The notes under the pieces: generated by a model
The model's input: the letters and a program-made list of their open reading frames with translations, nothing else
The model's database searches: none
What the model was told of the DNA's origin: nothing
Source of the DNA: Yamagishiella unicocca
Taxonomy: Eukaryota > Chlorophyta > Chlorophyceae > Chlamydomonadales > Volvocaceae
Assembly (NCBI GenBank): GCA_003116995.1
Contig: BDSL01000003.1
Location: 1,426,001-1,490,000 of the forward strand
Length of the DNA stretch: 64,000 nt
Direction: 5' to 3'
Shown here: one piece after another, positions 12,001-29,554 of the stretch
How positions within the stretch are numbered: the first letter of the stretch is position 1
How the letters are laid out: every line of letters starts with the position of its first letter
Program-made: the position numbers and the translations under genes

Positions 12001-15000
12001 GCGCTGCTGCAGCCGCTGGACTCGCGGGCGGCGGCGGCCAACGACTTCGATGCCATGTTTGTCGACCGCACTAGGTGGACGACCAGCAGGAGGGGACGGG
12101 AGGGGCCCCAGTAGGGCGCTCAGACACACGTATGGGATTTGATCCGGCGAACCCCTCCCCCCCAGCTAGACTTACCATGTCGAGTAACTGGCTCTTTTCT
12201 GTGAACCCCGGCAATGCTGTATGCTGTATGCGTATGCTGTATGCGTATGCGAGACGGAGAGGAGAGCGGTGGAGCTGCAAAGCGGGGAAATGCCTACCGG
12301 CTGGACCGATTGGGGCGCACGTGGGCGGGGGGGGGCGTGGGGAGGAGGGAGGCACGGCAGCGCGCACGTCAGCCGGCAGAGGGCAGGCGGCAACCACCGG
12401 CGTGCGAGCAAGCAAGCAAGCAAGGAGAAGTAGTGTGGCTTCAGTACCGTCGGCTCAACGGTGATGGCTCAGCTCCGCCCGCCCCGCCGTGTGCAGGTTT
12501 GCGGGCGTGTGGGCGGCCAAGGACGCGGTGCGAGCGGCCGAGGAGCACCTGCAGGTGGGGTCCGCACCACGGGGGGGGGAGCGCTGCGGGGGGGCATGTG
12601 TTACCAGCTGGAGCTGAGCCGTGGGGGCATGTACGTGTCACCGGTAGCAAACCCGAGCCGTGGGGTTGTTCACGTGTTGGTCCTCTGAGCCCTGACGGGG
12701 GTGGCGTGTCTTGGTGGTGGGCCTTGACGGGGGTGGCGTGTGTTGGTGGCGTGAGACAGGCGTCCTTCATCACAGCTCCCGTGGATCCGGACGGTGCGCT
12801 AGGCAGCCCATGACAGCGCCCAGAGCTGTAGCTGACATCGGCGGCTACAGCTCCCACCCCACCTCCAGTGCTCCAGCATGCGCCCACAAAATTGGTGTCC
12901 GATCCGACGACCATGCGCCAACTCTCCTGTCCCGTTGCGTAAAACGGTTTTTAAACACCTCCTTCCCCGCCCCGGCCCCCCCGCCGCGCAGGGGCTGCTG
13001 CCCTCCCTGGCGCGCGCCGTGGGCCTGCCGGCCCTGTCGTACGTGTCGATCCAGAACCAGGGCACCTTCCTTTTGGAGGTGCCTGTGGAGGCGGAGAAGA
13101 GGGTGCCTCGGGCCTGGCACAAGGTGCGTGTGTGTGTGAGGGGGGTATAAAAGGATCCGGGAATCCACGAACGACAAACTGAGGGCGGCGGCGGTGGTGG
13201 CCCAGCAGAGAGGCGCGGCAAGGAGACGGAGCGGAGGGGGGGGTGTAGAAACCGGAGCGGAGGGGGGGGTGTAGAAACCGGAGCGGAGGGGGGGGTGTAG
13301 AAACCGGAGCGGAGGGGGGGGTGTAGAAACCGGAGCGGAGGGGGGGCCTTATGAGATAATCCGCGGAGCGGAGGGGCGGGAGGTGGCGAGGAATCCCGTG
13401 CAAACGACATAGGAGGAGCAGGCGAAGAATACCGGCGATTAGTCGGGAACACGGCAAGGCCAAGAGCCATTTCCCTGCTGCACATTGTCCGTTCGCGCCA
13501 TCTCCCTGCAGTTACCGGCAACCCAACCCCCAACCCCCGCAGGTGTGCTCCACCAAGCGCATGCACCGCTACCACCCGCCGGACGTCGCAGCGGGCCTGC
13601 AGGTGGGTCAGGGGTTTAAAGGTTTTAAGGTTTTAGGGTTTTAGGGTTTTGAGAAGGGAGAGGGAGCACTCGGGGGGAAGCATGTAGGAGAAGCTGGGGG
13701 TCTTCCTGTCGGGGCCATGACGGAGATCCCCCCTCCCCCCCCCTCTTCGCCCATGTCGACTGGGCGCCTCCACGCGCTCATCCCCTCCCGCACCCCTGCA
13801 GCCCCGTTTCCTAATTGGCGGATACTGATCAGTGCCGACCTACGGGTTTCCTCTCATACCCCCCCGCCCCCTCCCTTTCAGTGCCGACCTACGGGTTTCC
13901 TCTCATACCCCCCCGCCCCCTCCCTTTCAGTGCCGACCTACGGGTTTCCTCTCATACCCCCCCGCCCCCTCCCTTTCAGTGCCGACCTACGGGTTTCCTC
14001 TCATACCCCCCCGCCCCCTCCCTTTCAGTGCCGACCTACGGGTTTCCTCTCATACCCCCCCGCCCCCTCCCTTTCAGTGCCGACCTACGGGTTTCCTCTC
14101 ATACCCCCCCGCCCCCTCCCTTTCAGTGCCGACCTACGGGTTTCCTCTCATACCCCCCCGCCCCCTCCCTTTCAGTGCCGACCTACGGGTTTCCTCTCGT
14201 ACCCCACCCCCCCACACATCCCTTCAAGTGCTCCAGCATGCGCCCACAAAACTGGTGTCCGACGACCATGCGGCAACTATCCTGTCCCGTTGCGTATAAC
14301 GGTTTTTATACACCCTCCCACTATACGTACCGGGTCCTCTTGCCGCCCTCCCACTGTACTCATTCCTCCGCCCTACGCCCTCCCTCCCTCCGCCCTCCCT
14401 CCCTCGCTCCCTCCCTCCCACCCCCGACCCCAGCACCTCGGAGTTGCCAAGGAGCGCCTGACGGCCTCCCAGTCCGCCGCCTGGACCTCCTACCTCGCCG
14501 CCTTCGCGCCCACCTACCCCTCCGGGCTGGCGGCGGTGCGCGCGGCTGCGCAGCTGGACGTCCTCACGTCGCTGGCGGCGCTGGCGGCCACACCCGGCTA
14601 CTGCCGGCCCGCGTTCCTGCAGTACGACGACGACGACGAGGAAGCCGCCGGCAGCAGCATCACTGGGGCTGCGGCCGGGGCTGCGGCGGGGGCGGGGGCG
14701 GGTGCCGGGGCTGCGGCGGGGGCGGGTGCGGGGGGTGGTGCGATGGCGGTGGAGGGCGAAGGGGCGCAGGCGGGAGGGAAACAGCAGGGCGCGAAGGCGG
14801 TGGCCGTGCTCCGAGCTCGAGACGCGAGGCATCCCATGCTGGACGCGAGGCTCAGCGGCACGCTGCCGGGGGGCCGCGGCGGCGCTGCCGCCGGCGGCGG
14901 CGGCGGCGGTGGCGGCGCCGCCGCCGCCGCGTCCGCGGTGCCGAACGACGTGGATCTTGACGGTCGCGGCGGCGGCACCCGCTGCCTCATCGTCACCGGA

Positions 15001-17661
15001 CCCAACATGGGCGGCAAGTCCTGCTACACTCGCACGGCGGCGCTGCTGGTGGTGATGGCGCAGGTGCGGGGAGTGGGGGGTGGGGGGGTTCGAGGATATA
15101 CACAGCTGGTGGGGGGACGGGAGCGGGGGAGGATCGAGGAGTGGTGGCGTCGCAGTGGGGGGGGCTGCTCGGGGGCTGGGTAGGAACCTGGCGCCCGCCC
15201 TCCCAATCCCCCCCCCCCGGGTCGCCACCCCAGTTCTCCAGCATGCATCTCAAAACGTCTGTTCTAAACGGTTTTTTCGGGCATCCACGGGTCTTCCTCG
15301 AACCCCGGTTGCCACATACACGCCCCACCCCCTTCCAGCGAGAGGTGCGCACATCACGCATGACCCTTTCGAAAGAAGTTCGAAAGTCTCATGCAATCAT
15401 CCTCGTCACCCCTCTCCCCCGCACCCCCTCACCCTCCCTCCCGGGTTTTCCCCTCATATCCCCCGTGCCCGCAGGTGGGCAGCTACGTCCCCGCCACCTC
15501 CCTGGAGCTGACGGTGTTTGACGGCGTCTACACACGCATGGGCGCATCCGACAACATCCTGTTGGGGCGCAGGTGGGGGGGATGTTGTTAAAACCGTTTT
15601 ACGCGACGGGACAGGATAGTTGGCGCATGGCGCATGGCGCAGGTGGGGGGGAGGGGGGAGACTTGAGAGGAGACCCGTGGGTCGGGCGCCGCTTAAGAGT
15701 GGGTCGGGCGGCGTGGGGGAGGGCGCGTGCGGGGGTCGAGAGGGCGGCGTGGTTTCGGAGCGAACGAACGGCATGCACACCCACAGCCCCGCACTCTGCA
15801 CTTTGGACACCACACACCTTCACACGAAAACACATATCTCACCACCCACCCGCCCACCCAATCGCATGTTTACCTGTTTCCCTTTCGCCGTACCGACCCC
15901 GTCGCTCGCCCCCGCCCCCGTCGCTCGCCCCCGCCCTTCCTATCCAACCCTCCCAACCAATCCAACCAACCAAAACGCCCCGTTTCCCCGCTGCCCGCCC
16001 GCACGCCCCCCCCCCCCAACTTGCAACCCCCCTCCATGTCGTACAACCGTGTCTTCTCGCCGCCCGGCCTCCCCTCCCACGTCGTTTTTCCTGGCATCCA
16101 CGGGTTTTCCTCGAAACCCCCCTCCCACGTCGAGTAACCGGTTCTTTCCTGTACACCCGCCCTCCCACAGCACCTTCTTCGAGGAGATGTCAGACGCCTC
16201 ATCGCTGCTGGCGGCGGCCACACCGCGCAGCCTGGTGGTGCTCGACGAGCTGGGCCGCGGCACCGCCACCCACGACGGAGTGGCGGTGGCGGCGGCGGTG
16301 CTGCACCACCTGCTGCACACCACCCGCTGCCTGGCGCTGTTCGTAACGCACTACCCGGAGCTGGCGGCGGCGGCGGCGGCCTGGCCGCGGATCGCGACGG
16401 CGTGTCACATGGCCTACTTGCGGGAGGGCGAGGAAGGGGGGGCGCAGGAGGGGGGCCCGCAGGAGGGGGGCCCGCAGGAGGGGGGCCCGCAGGGCCGGGA
16501 GGGGGCGGGTGAGGGGGTGGGAGGAGATGTCGCGATGGCAGAGGCGGGAACAGAGGCGGGGTTGGAGGATGGGGAGGGGGAGGCAGGGGTGGGGGCGGGT
16601 GGAGGCAGCGGCGTCGGGCGGGTGGCGCGGATCACGTTCCTGTACAAGCTGCGGGACTCGGCGGCGGACGAGAGCTTTGGGCTCAACGTGGCACAGGTGT
16701 GGGGGCTCCAGGGAGGGAGGCGGGGGCAGGGAGCCCCGTGGACCGGAGGAGGAGGGGAGGGGTGGGTGTGGCAGCAGGCAGCGAGCGGGGGTCGGAGGGG
16801 GAGGCACGTGTGTATGTGCTTCCGGCTCCCGCCGTCCTGGCGGCTGCGGCAATAACGCATATTGCGTCCCGCGCCCTTGGTGCTTGCAGCCTGCAGCTCC
16901 CTGGGGGGTGGGGAGGCACCACCTGCACCCGTAGCAGGTGGCGCACAATGTGCACGTCGCTTTACTGTCAGGCATTGTTTTGGCTTTGTGGATACCTAGC
17001 TTAACGCATGTGCCGGCCGCCTACCTCTAATATCCGCCCGATGGCCCCGCCAACGCTGTCCATTACAACCACTCCTTCCCCTCCACACACGTTTCTGTAA
17101 CCCCACTCTTCCCGCTCCCCTCCCCCCCACACACAGATGGCGGGGCTGCCTCGTGCTGTCGTCCAGCGAGCGGCGGGGATGGCCGCGTGGCTGAGGCGGC
17201 GGCAGGAGGGGCTGGGGCCTGCCCTGGGGGTGGAGAGGGAGGGCGGCTGGGTGCAGCAGGTGGAGGCGGAGGAGGAGGCGGGGGCCAGCGAACAGAAGCA
17301 GCCAGCAGGTGGTGCTGGCTGCAGTAGTGAGGCGACGGCGGCGGAGGCGGAGGCGGAGGGGGAGAGAGGAGAGGGGGTCCCAGCGCAAGAGCGAGGCGAG
17401 GCGTCGACGATGGGGTATGATGTCGTACGTGTACGGCAGGAACTCCTGCTGTGCGCTCGCCGCGTGGCGGCGGCGGTTGCTCGCGCGGCTGGCGGCGGCG
17501 GCGGGGGCCGGGGGGTCGTGGAGGGGGATGGCGGCGGCGGCGGCGGAGGTTGTGACGGCGGGGCGCCATCAGCGCTGCTGGGTGGCGTGAGGGAGGAGCT
17601 GCTGCGGCTGCAGGAGGCGGCGCGGAGCGAGGTGTCGGTAGCAGCTAGTGCGCTTGGATGA
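1..17661 (+). CDS. MSH3: DNA mismatch repair protein MSH3 (MutS homologue), 5'-partial
   Basis: MutS-family ATPase; MSH3 pairs with MSH2 (MutSbeta) to recognise insertion/deletion loops in the nucleus. Inferred exons: 3-713, 957-1018, 1633-1744, 2116-2233, 2742-2930, 3140-3661, 9775-10287, 10525-10562 (weakest), 11266-11367, 11800-12074, 12497-12554, 12992-13123, 13543-13602, 14434-15063, 15475-15572, 16171-16696, 17137-17661; 4671 nt, 1556 residues, phases consistent. The reading frame is open to the left edge, so the start lies outside. About 210 low-complexity residues precede MutS domain I ([16 protein letters not shown], then [12 protein letters not shown] and [12 protein letters not shown], typical of MSH3 rather than MSH2/6). 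The lever/core follows ([20 protein letters not shown]). The ATPase has Walker A GPNMGGKS (about 1153-1160), Walker B LVVLDE (D1232, E1233), the GRGTATHDG loop and FVTHYPE. Unusual Gly/Ala/Glu-rich insertions lie before Walker A and after the THYPE motif (QEGGP repeats), and the C-terminal tail is long and Gly-rich. No frameshift seen. Confidence 0.
881..936 (+). repeat. Intron-end repeat, family A, sense, before MSH3 3' splice site
   Basis: ATAAACGGTTTTT followed by CCACGGGTCTTCCTCG in intron 714-956, ending 20 nt before the acceptor. Same core as copies in other genes of the window. Confidence 0.
1102..1233 (-). repeat. Family A repeat, inverted, tandemly amplified after an MSH3 5' splice site
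   Basis: Three 41-bp units plus a partial fourth. Each holds ACAAGGAAGACCCG, the reverse complement of the family A core CGGGTCTTCCT. Lies downstream of the donor at 1019. Confidence 0.
1501..1622 (+). repeat. C-rich tandem repeat in MSH3 intron 2
   Basis: Imperfect copies of CCCCTCCTCACGTCCCCCCA immediately before the acceptor at 1632, extending its pyrimidine tract. Confidence 0.
1801..1840 (-). repeat. Intron-end repeat, family D, inverted, after an MSH3 donor
   Basis: GATAACCGTTTACTCGACAT is the reverse complement of the family D core (CGAGTAACCGGTTCTTTC) found before acceptors. Intron 1745-2115. Confidence 0.
3961..4033 (-). tRNA. tRNA-Arg (anticodon ACG)
   Basis: The minus strand folds into a complete 73-nt cloverleaf. 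Acceptor arms GGTCCTA and TAGGATC (one G-T pair) are followed by a G discriminator. The D arm is GCTT/AAGC. The anticodon stem TCGGT/GCCGA encloses loop CTACGAA, giving anticodon ACG (Arg, CGN codons). The T arm is CCAGG/CCTGG with loop TTCGACC. There is no intron and no encoded CCA, as expected for a eukaryotic nuclear tRNA gene. It lies antisense inside MSH3 intron 6, 76 nt upstream of the LINE reading frame. Confidence 0.
4109..8755 (+). CDS. LINE endonuclease/reverse transcriptase polyprotein
   Basis: 1548-residue frame without stops. The N-terminus holds only the latter part of an exonuclease-endonuclease-phosphatase domain: AGDFNF (GDFN about 61-64) and PSDHR (SDH about 148-150) are present, but the first Asn/Glu motifs are missing, so nicking activity is doubtful. 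The RT domain follows: YRPITLL (461 on), [12 protein letters not shown] (catalytic D530), [11 protein letters not shown], and the FADD box (632-635, equivalent to YADD). About 265 Ala/Pro-rich residues (near 678-940) then interrupt the domain before the ALGIPF motif that normally follows closely. The C-terminal part ends in a Cys/His cluster (CACGC... HHFWSCPL, near 1407) matching zf-RVT. The native start is lost; 4109 is simply the first in-frame ATG. Expression would depend on MSH3 or read-through transcription. Confidence 0.
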   Translation: MYGTQKGFATATYSFTWLGHRLHLTNVYLPASSSASRAAFLQQHLAPVLATSTPGQHVLAGDFNFVAGPWDSSAGSARVVRDRPAARVLATVGPSLADVHRERFPTSTDYTHLYSAPSPGGSRIDRIYVSRCLLPFVAGSAIELGSPSDHRVPCIQLLPRVPASRGPGLRRTRMAFSGHRDLKDQLQAWLDAAFAAMPAEGEHAALLAWWPGFKWRLAAVAAIFNRTARSRRLASGAQVEAARAALRAVHLAAATPSAAPEAVGGVVAAQAALALALRVAAAGEAARVRVAWVREGERPCPALTAMIHPPRSSQDITALRDAAGRLVTDPRQLPNVVASFWERISCLPSGLDSADQQAVLAAVDAHSTPISPDLRPELGSIAVSAAEVARALQQAKPGTSPGWDGIPVDLLRTYSGCFVPALARLFTAIGHLRAVPTGFLKGVISVLYKGHDADRAAAGAYRPITLLCTDYRILAKVLANRLSPGLSAAIPLEQSAFLPGRSIGANTRFLRCLPPLLHQQQRSALIAFLDFAKAYDTIDRSFLFAVMERMGVGAGFLGWTQLLLGRTVAMASVNGYISRSVPIRAGVRQGCPLAPLLYLFVAHALLCWLKRHGVGVPLAPADPASLVTGVQFADDAQVALPDAAAVPPFIALMAAFARASGQHLNPSKVELLWAGRQVAPAPAAPAAVLAAAVAAVAAPAAAWTAAGGAAASPAAPSAAAAEAPVEAAPAGAGAAAVPPDAPAAAAAAAAPVAAALAAAAAAPQAAAAPAAAAAVAPAAAVLVAVAAEALATAGSAAAGSPPGAAAGAAATTVLTTAAPAAAGAAAASPTIPDAPAVAAVTAAPTAPAAPAAPAVPAAPAGAASSPVARHPPRLARPPGLARRGRRRRGRGAAAVVVVGALAAAAGALAAPGPSTSPSLAATAPGVPRPSPSPPPPALAGLRIVPAAVALGIPFTNPPAAPVLDWASRMSEARRRLQKISRMALSMFGRATAAAAYALHMATYHMEHSGLPPAEVLAGIMALVAKLVDRELGPDDAQRRFTGVPLRLLSGHPTIGGFGVLPLRLHVLSRHAKWSLTVARSALQPPAARAPWIRIAVSFLSTLHPAFRPLAVTTARPDGPWLGAPFSLPPDIHRLATSLGHLPPLSDVADPPLEPGVWCFNAPLWGNPLLPNAGAPGRRPGLEAIHGPLTMCRRLLTVGDAVRVQDAMTAFEVERAHALATTPGMAIFSRLAERWTTLVRHELAPSELAMGALQDRIAARAAVAALLSDISPAWLAAARLAPDGPAPPSPDEVDALLLARLGWRLGVDAVLPLTSFTVKLGTLLQAAELERPRQACHAAYVREALGLSPAVAATPEAALVALRAVWRRLWKRLKWEPRWKEVLWRLAVDGVPMPGSSHLPLVPPEPCACGCYPAAAGVAESPRLHHFWSCPLVRPLWDELEVCCGCGVTREHVWLCVSPDPTTVLQCVWDVVALAALNAMEWARRYIHSHRLSGTTLPAAIRSGLLAKFWALLRDFAGLGLPRKDWGDVGVDHPFLFVTGGRLMCAVPP
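9005..9134 (+). repeat. LINE 3'-region tandem repeat, 2 x 66 bp
   Basis: Two nearly identical units start at 9005 and 9071; the second is 2 bp shorter in its CT run. Each carries a TGTAA at 9045-9049 and 9111-9115, the algal polyadenylation signal, so the repeat probably ends the element's transcript. Confidence 0.
9631..9720 (+). repeat. Family D plus family B repeat before the acceptor of the LINE-bearing intron
   Basis: CGAGTAACCGGCTCTTTC, then AGCGCCAGCTATCCTG and ACCGGTTTTTACGCC, ending 54 nt before the MSH3 acceptor at 9774. It matches 39685-39746 in another gene. Confidence 0.
10761..10850 (+). repeat. 29-bp tandem repeat, 3 copies
   Basis: GAGGGCGGGAGCAGCAGCAG units in MSH3 intron 10563-11265. 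Confidence 0.
11042..11110 (+). repeat. Intron-end repeat, family C, with internal 8-bp expansion
   Basis: TCGGTTTGTCGGCCGTGGAT, then about five tandem CCGTGGAT units, then CTCTTTACAAAATCCC. Same intron as the family A copy at 11175-11260. Non-expanded relatives are at 21744 and, inverted, at 13144 and 34238. Confidence 0.
11175..11260 (+). repeat. Intron-end repeat, family A, sense, before MSH3 acceptor 11265
   Basis: One of the fullest family A copies: TTCTCCAGCGTGCATC, TCTAAACGGTTTTTTCTCGC, then ATCCACGGGTCTTCCTCG. It ends directly at the splice acceptor. Confidence 0.
12172..12209 (+). repeat. Intron-end repeat, family D, sense (MSH3 intron)
   Basis: CCATGTCGAGTAACTGGCTC followed by TTTTCTGTGAACCCC in intron 12075-12496. 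Unlike most sense copies it lies nearer the donor, so it only weakly fits the polarity rule. Confidence 0.
12870..12960 (+). repeat. Intron-end repeat, family B, sense, before MSH3 acceptor 12991
   Basis: Long copy: GCTCCAGCATGCGCCCACAA, GGTGTCCGATCCGACGACC, TCCTGTCCCGTTGCGTAAAA, CGGTTTTTA. Nearly identical to 14227-14315 and 40459-40540, the latter in a different gene. Confidence 0.
13144..13184 (-). repeat. Intron-end repeat, family C, inverted, after MSH3 donor 13124
   Basis: GTATAAAAGGATCCGGGAAT, then CCACGAACGACAAACTGAGG, the reverse complement of the family C pattern seen before acceptors. Confidence 0.
13227..13356 (+). repeat. 26-bp G-rich tandem repeat, 5 copies
   Basis: CGGAGCGGAGGGGGGGGTGT units in MSH3 intron 13124-13542, on the donor side. 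Confidence 0.
13617..13652 (+). repeat. Interstitial telomere-like repeat (TTTTAGGG)
   Basis: Degenerate then exact GGTTTTAGGG units beginning 14 nt after the MSH3 donor at 13603. TTTTAGGG is the Chlamydomonas telomeric unit. Confidence 0.
13831..14215 (+). repeat. 49-bp tandem repeat, 8 copies, each ending like a 3' splice site
   Basis: Units start at 13831, 13880, 13929, 13978, 14027, 14076, 14125 and 14174; the last is degenerate. Each junction reads CCCTCCCTTTCAG, a good polypyrimidine tract plus AG. The array sits in MSH3 intron 13603-14433; the coding acceptor I infer is downstream, at 14433. Confidence 0.
14227..14315 (+). repeat. Intron-end repeat, family B, sense, before MSH3 acceptor 14433
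   Basis: GCTCCAGCATGCGCCCACAA, TGGTGTCCGACGACCATGCG, CCTGTCCCGTTGCGTATAAC, GGTTTTTATACACC. Confidence 0.
15232..15308 (+). repeat. Intron-end repeat, family A, sense (MSH3 intron 15064-15474)
   Basis: AGTTCTCCAGCATGCATCTC, TTCTAAACGGTTTTTTCGGG, CATCCACGGGTCTTCCTCG. It shares the CTCCAGCATGC start with family B, so A and B look like parts of one longer element. Confidence 0.
15585..15635 (-). repeat. Intron-end repeat, family B, inverted, 12 nt after MSH3 donor 15573
   Basis: GTTAAAACCGTTTTACGCGA followed by CGGGACAGGATAGTTGGCGC, the exact inverse of the family B end. The other end of the same intron carries sense copies at 16072-16158. Confidence 0.
16072..16158 (+). repeat. Family A plus family D repeats before MSH3 acceptor 16170
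   Basis: GGCATCCACGGGTTTTCCTC, then CCACGTCGAGTAACCGGTTC and TTTCCTGTACACCC. Confidence 0.
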
Positions 17662-18277
17662 CTCAAGTCGCGGTTCTGCCGGTGGTTGCGGCGGTTTTAG
17701 TTAGCGGTTATGGAAGCTGTGAGCAGGCGCGGTGGTTATGTGTACGTCGATCAAGGGGCTGCGGCTCGCGGCCTGCCTGCCCGGGTGAAGCGGCGCGTGC
17801 GATGCACGCTGCGCGGTGCACGGTTCCCGGCGGGATGGGCGCCGGGGGGGGTGGCAGGGTTCCCGCGGGTCGGCTGATGGATGGTGGTTGGTTGGGGGGC
17901 CGATCACGGAGGTCGGTATCTACCGGTGTTTAGAACCTTCCGCCCGCCCGTACGATCGCTGTTTATGTGTCGCTGTGTAGGTCCTTTCGTTTTTCAGTTT
18001 TTACAAATGATCGTCTCAATCATTATGTTCTTACTGCGGTGCCCCTCGCGCACCTATGGTGTTAGACGACTGGCGCCACGCCCGGTTGCTGTCGTGGATC
18101 CGAGCTGGCGTTGGATCCGAAACCGGCATAAACGCGGACGAGGAGGTGTTGAGCGCGGCTGATGTTACCTTGCCTGCTATGGGGTGCGTCGCTGGCGAAA
18201 GGAGCATAACTTTTCTGCAGAGCGCCCTGAAAATGCACCACGGTTTTACTAGTACTACAATGCTAGGGATTGCAGAA

Positions 18278-18313
18278 CATGCACAGGGACTTCGCCAAAT
18301 GTCCCTGTGCATG
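18278..18313. repeat. Perfect 13-bp inverted repeat, 10-nt loop
   Basis: CATGCACAGGGAC (18278-18290) and GTCCCTGTGCATG (18301-18313) around TTCGCCAAAT. Lies in the probable MSH3 3' UTR, just before its TGTAA. Confidence 0.
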
Positions 18314-18359
18314 GCTGGTACGTTTCACTTGCTACTCACAGTAGCCCTTTATGCACCTA

Positions 18360-18364
18360 TGTAA
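18360..18364 (+). terminator. Candidate polyadenylation signal of MSH3
   Basis: TGTAA, the usual volvocine signal, about 700 nt after the MSH3 stop. First good match downstream of the stop. Confidence 0.
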
Positions 18365-18630
18365 AGCTGACCAATACGCATACTCGGGCCGTAAAGTGCG
18401 TTCCGGTAGTGCTGGTTGCCGCCTGCTGGCGGCCGTTGTCCTTGGCCGCGCTTTCCAGGTTTGCATGTTTCACACGGTTGCATTCCTGCAAAGCCCCACA
18501 AAGCCAACAGTTTCACAAACAGAACCGATGAATTGGAGTTCATGCACGGCTTCCTGCAGAATACGCCAGACGTGCAGGCGCGCCAGCCGCCGGCATGATG
18601 ACCGGGTACCCACAATGCATGCAGTGCAAG

Positions 18631-18675
18631 CCTTGCTTCACTACTGTGCAGGTTGGGCACAGTAGTGAAGCAAGG
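18631..18675. repeat. Perfect 19-bp inverted repeat, 7-nt loop
   Basis: CCTTGCTTCACTACTGTGC (18631-18649) and its exact complement (18657-18675) around AGGTTGG. Lies between the MSH3 end and HSP70 start. Could be a small-RNA precursor, a regulatory hairpin or a transposon remnant. Confidence 0.
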
Positions 18676-18997
18676 GGACTCGCCCATGGGTCGCCCTGGG
18701 TCGCACGTTTTATTTTTGCGCGCCACAGTCAGTTCACGCGAAAAATAGAAGTAAATGATATATGTCTTTTTCAGTTTCGCTATAGCTTCAGCAAACTTGC
18801 ACCGAGTCGGCGTAGTTGTTCAAGGCGGTACGACGTAGGCTCGAGAAGCGCCTTCTATACTCCGTAACCCTGCTAAGCTTCTGATCACTATATTTCATAC
18901 TACAGCTCGCGTGTGGTGTCTTCAATAACGTCTAGACTAGTTACTCACCTGTCCCGAGCGATCATCACCTGCACCAGCGGTCACATATCGCGTCAAA

Positions 18998-28560
<9,563 letters not shown>

Positions 28561-28957
28561 AAGAGTAAAGCCGTACCCTGGAGCGACCAGTCCAGGGAGG
28601 AGAATTCGAACATCGGGACGACGCGATGAGTGAGGGAAAAGCGGGGCGCAGCCGGCCGTCTGCGCTGTGCATGAGGTCCGGTCCGGTCGGGTCGGGTCCG
28701 AGAGTGGCGACATGGGCGGCAGCGGTTGGGTCAGTGGGGTGGGTGTTTAGTATGGGGAGCAGGGGATTCATTTTGATGACTTGGCGGCCACTGTTCCAGA
28801 CCTGCGTTGCGCTGGTGTTGAGGCTGCTGCTGTTTGCGTTGAAGATTTGGGTTTACGGCCCGGGGGAATGGCGTGTTTGTGCCGCGGATCGCGTGCTGCT
28901 CACAAAAGAGACGAGAGAGGGAGAGGGAGCGAGTAGGAGAGACAGAGAAACGAGCCG

Positions 28958-28962
28958 TGTAA
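28958..28962 (+). terminator. Candidate polyadenylation signal of HSP70
   Basis: TGTAA about 400 nt after the stop codon. Confidence 0.
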
Positions 28963-29531
28963 CCTTGTCAGTCAGTCGGTGGTAGAGCATCGGGTACATG
29001 CGTCCTTTGCGGAGTTGTCGAGCATAAGTCGTGTTATTGTTGTTTGACAAGTGAACGTGAGGGTGGTGTTGAGTGTTCTGACCGTGCCGCTGCTGCGTCG
29101 AACCGTCTCGGAAGGCGGCTCTTGCGTCCGAATACTGTGTTGCTGATGCGGAAAGGGCATTTATCCTTCGCTAGGGTGAGAACGGGAACGCCCCTGGAGC
29201 CTCGCTAGCTGTGCTGGCTGCTTCACTGCCAACGGACAGGACTGTGAAGGCCGCGAACCATGGAGGTACCCTAGGGGAAGAATCTCGGTAGACATCTGGG
29301 AGGTCTGCCACGTTTTGGGGGGTATGGCAACAGGAGGAACTGCGGCGCGTGCGCGCGGCAGGCGGGCAGGGCGTGGAATACCGCCGACGTGGGTTTGAGC
29401 CGACCTATCTGGAGGATGCGGTGTGCGGGGAGGTGCACCACTACGCGGACACCGTACAGATCGGCACTTTTTTAACATGATTGCTACGGTCACGTTGCAA
29501 AACGCTGGTTAATGAAGTCCCGGGGAGGATG

Positions 29532-29554
29532 TTACAATGCATGTACTGGTTACA
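29532..29554 (-). terminator. Candidate polyadenylation signals of the dehydrogenase gene
   Basis: Two minus-strand TGTAA motifs (29554-29550 and 29536-29532), about 305-325 nt after the stop at 29858. Confidence 0.

Larger units (their letters stand above)
17662..18997. other. MSH3-HSP70 intergenic region
   Basis: No gene seen. It holds the MSH3 3' UTR, a candidate polyadenylation signal (18360-18364), two perfect hairpins (18278-18313, 18631-18675) and the HSP70 promoter. Base composition is clearly more AT-rich from about 17900 than in MSH3. No certain TATA box or canonical heat-shock element was identified. Confidence 0.

Noticed and set aside
13717..15183. Long plus-strand open frame of 488 codons covering the 49-bp repeats
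   Set aside because: Only its last part (14434-15063) is real MSH3 coding. The rest is the intronic repeat array, open because of its composition.
18840..18856. GAAGCGCCTTC dyad before HSP70 as a heat-shock element
   Set aside because: Spacing between GAA and TTC does not fit the nGAAnnTTCn rule, so it was not called.
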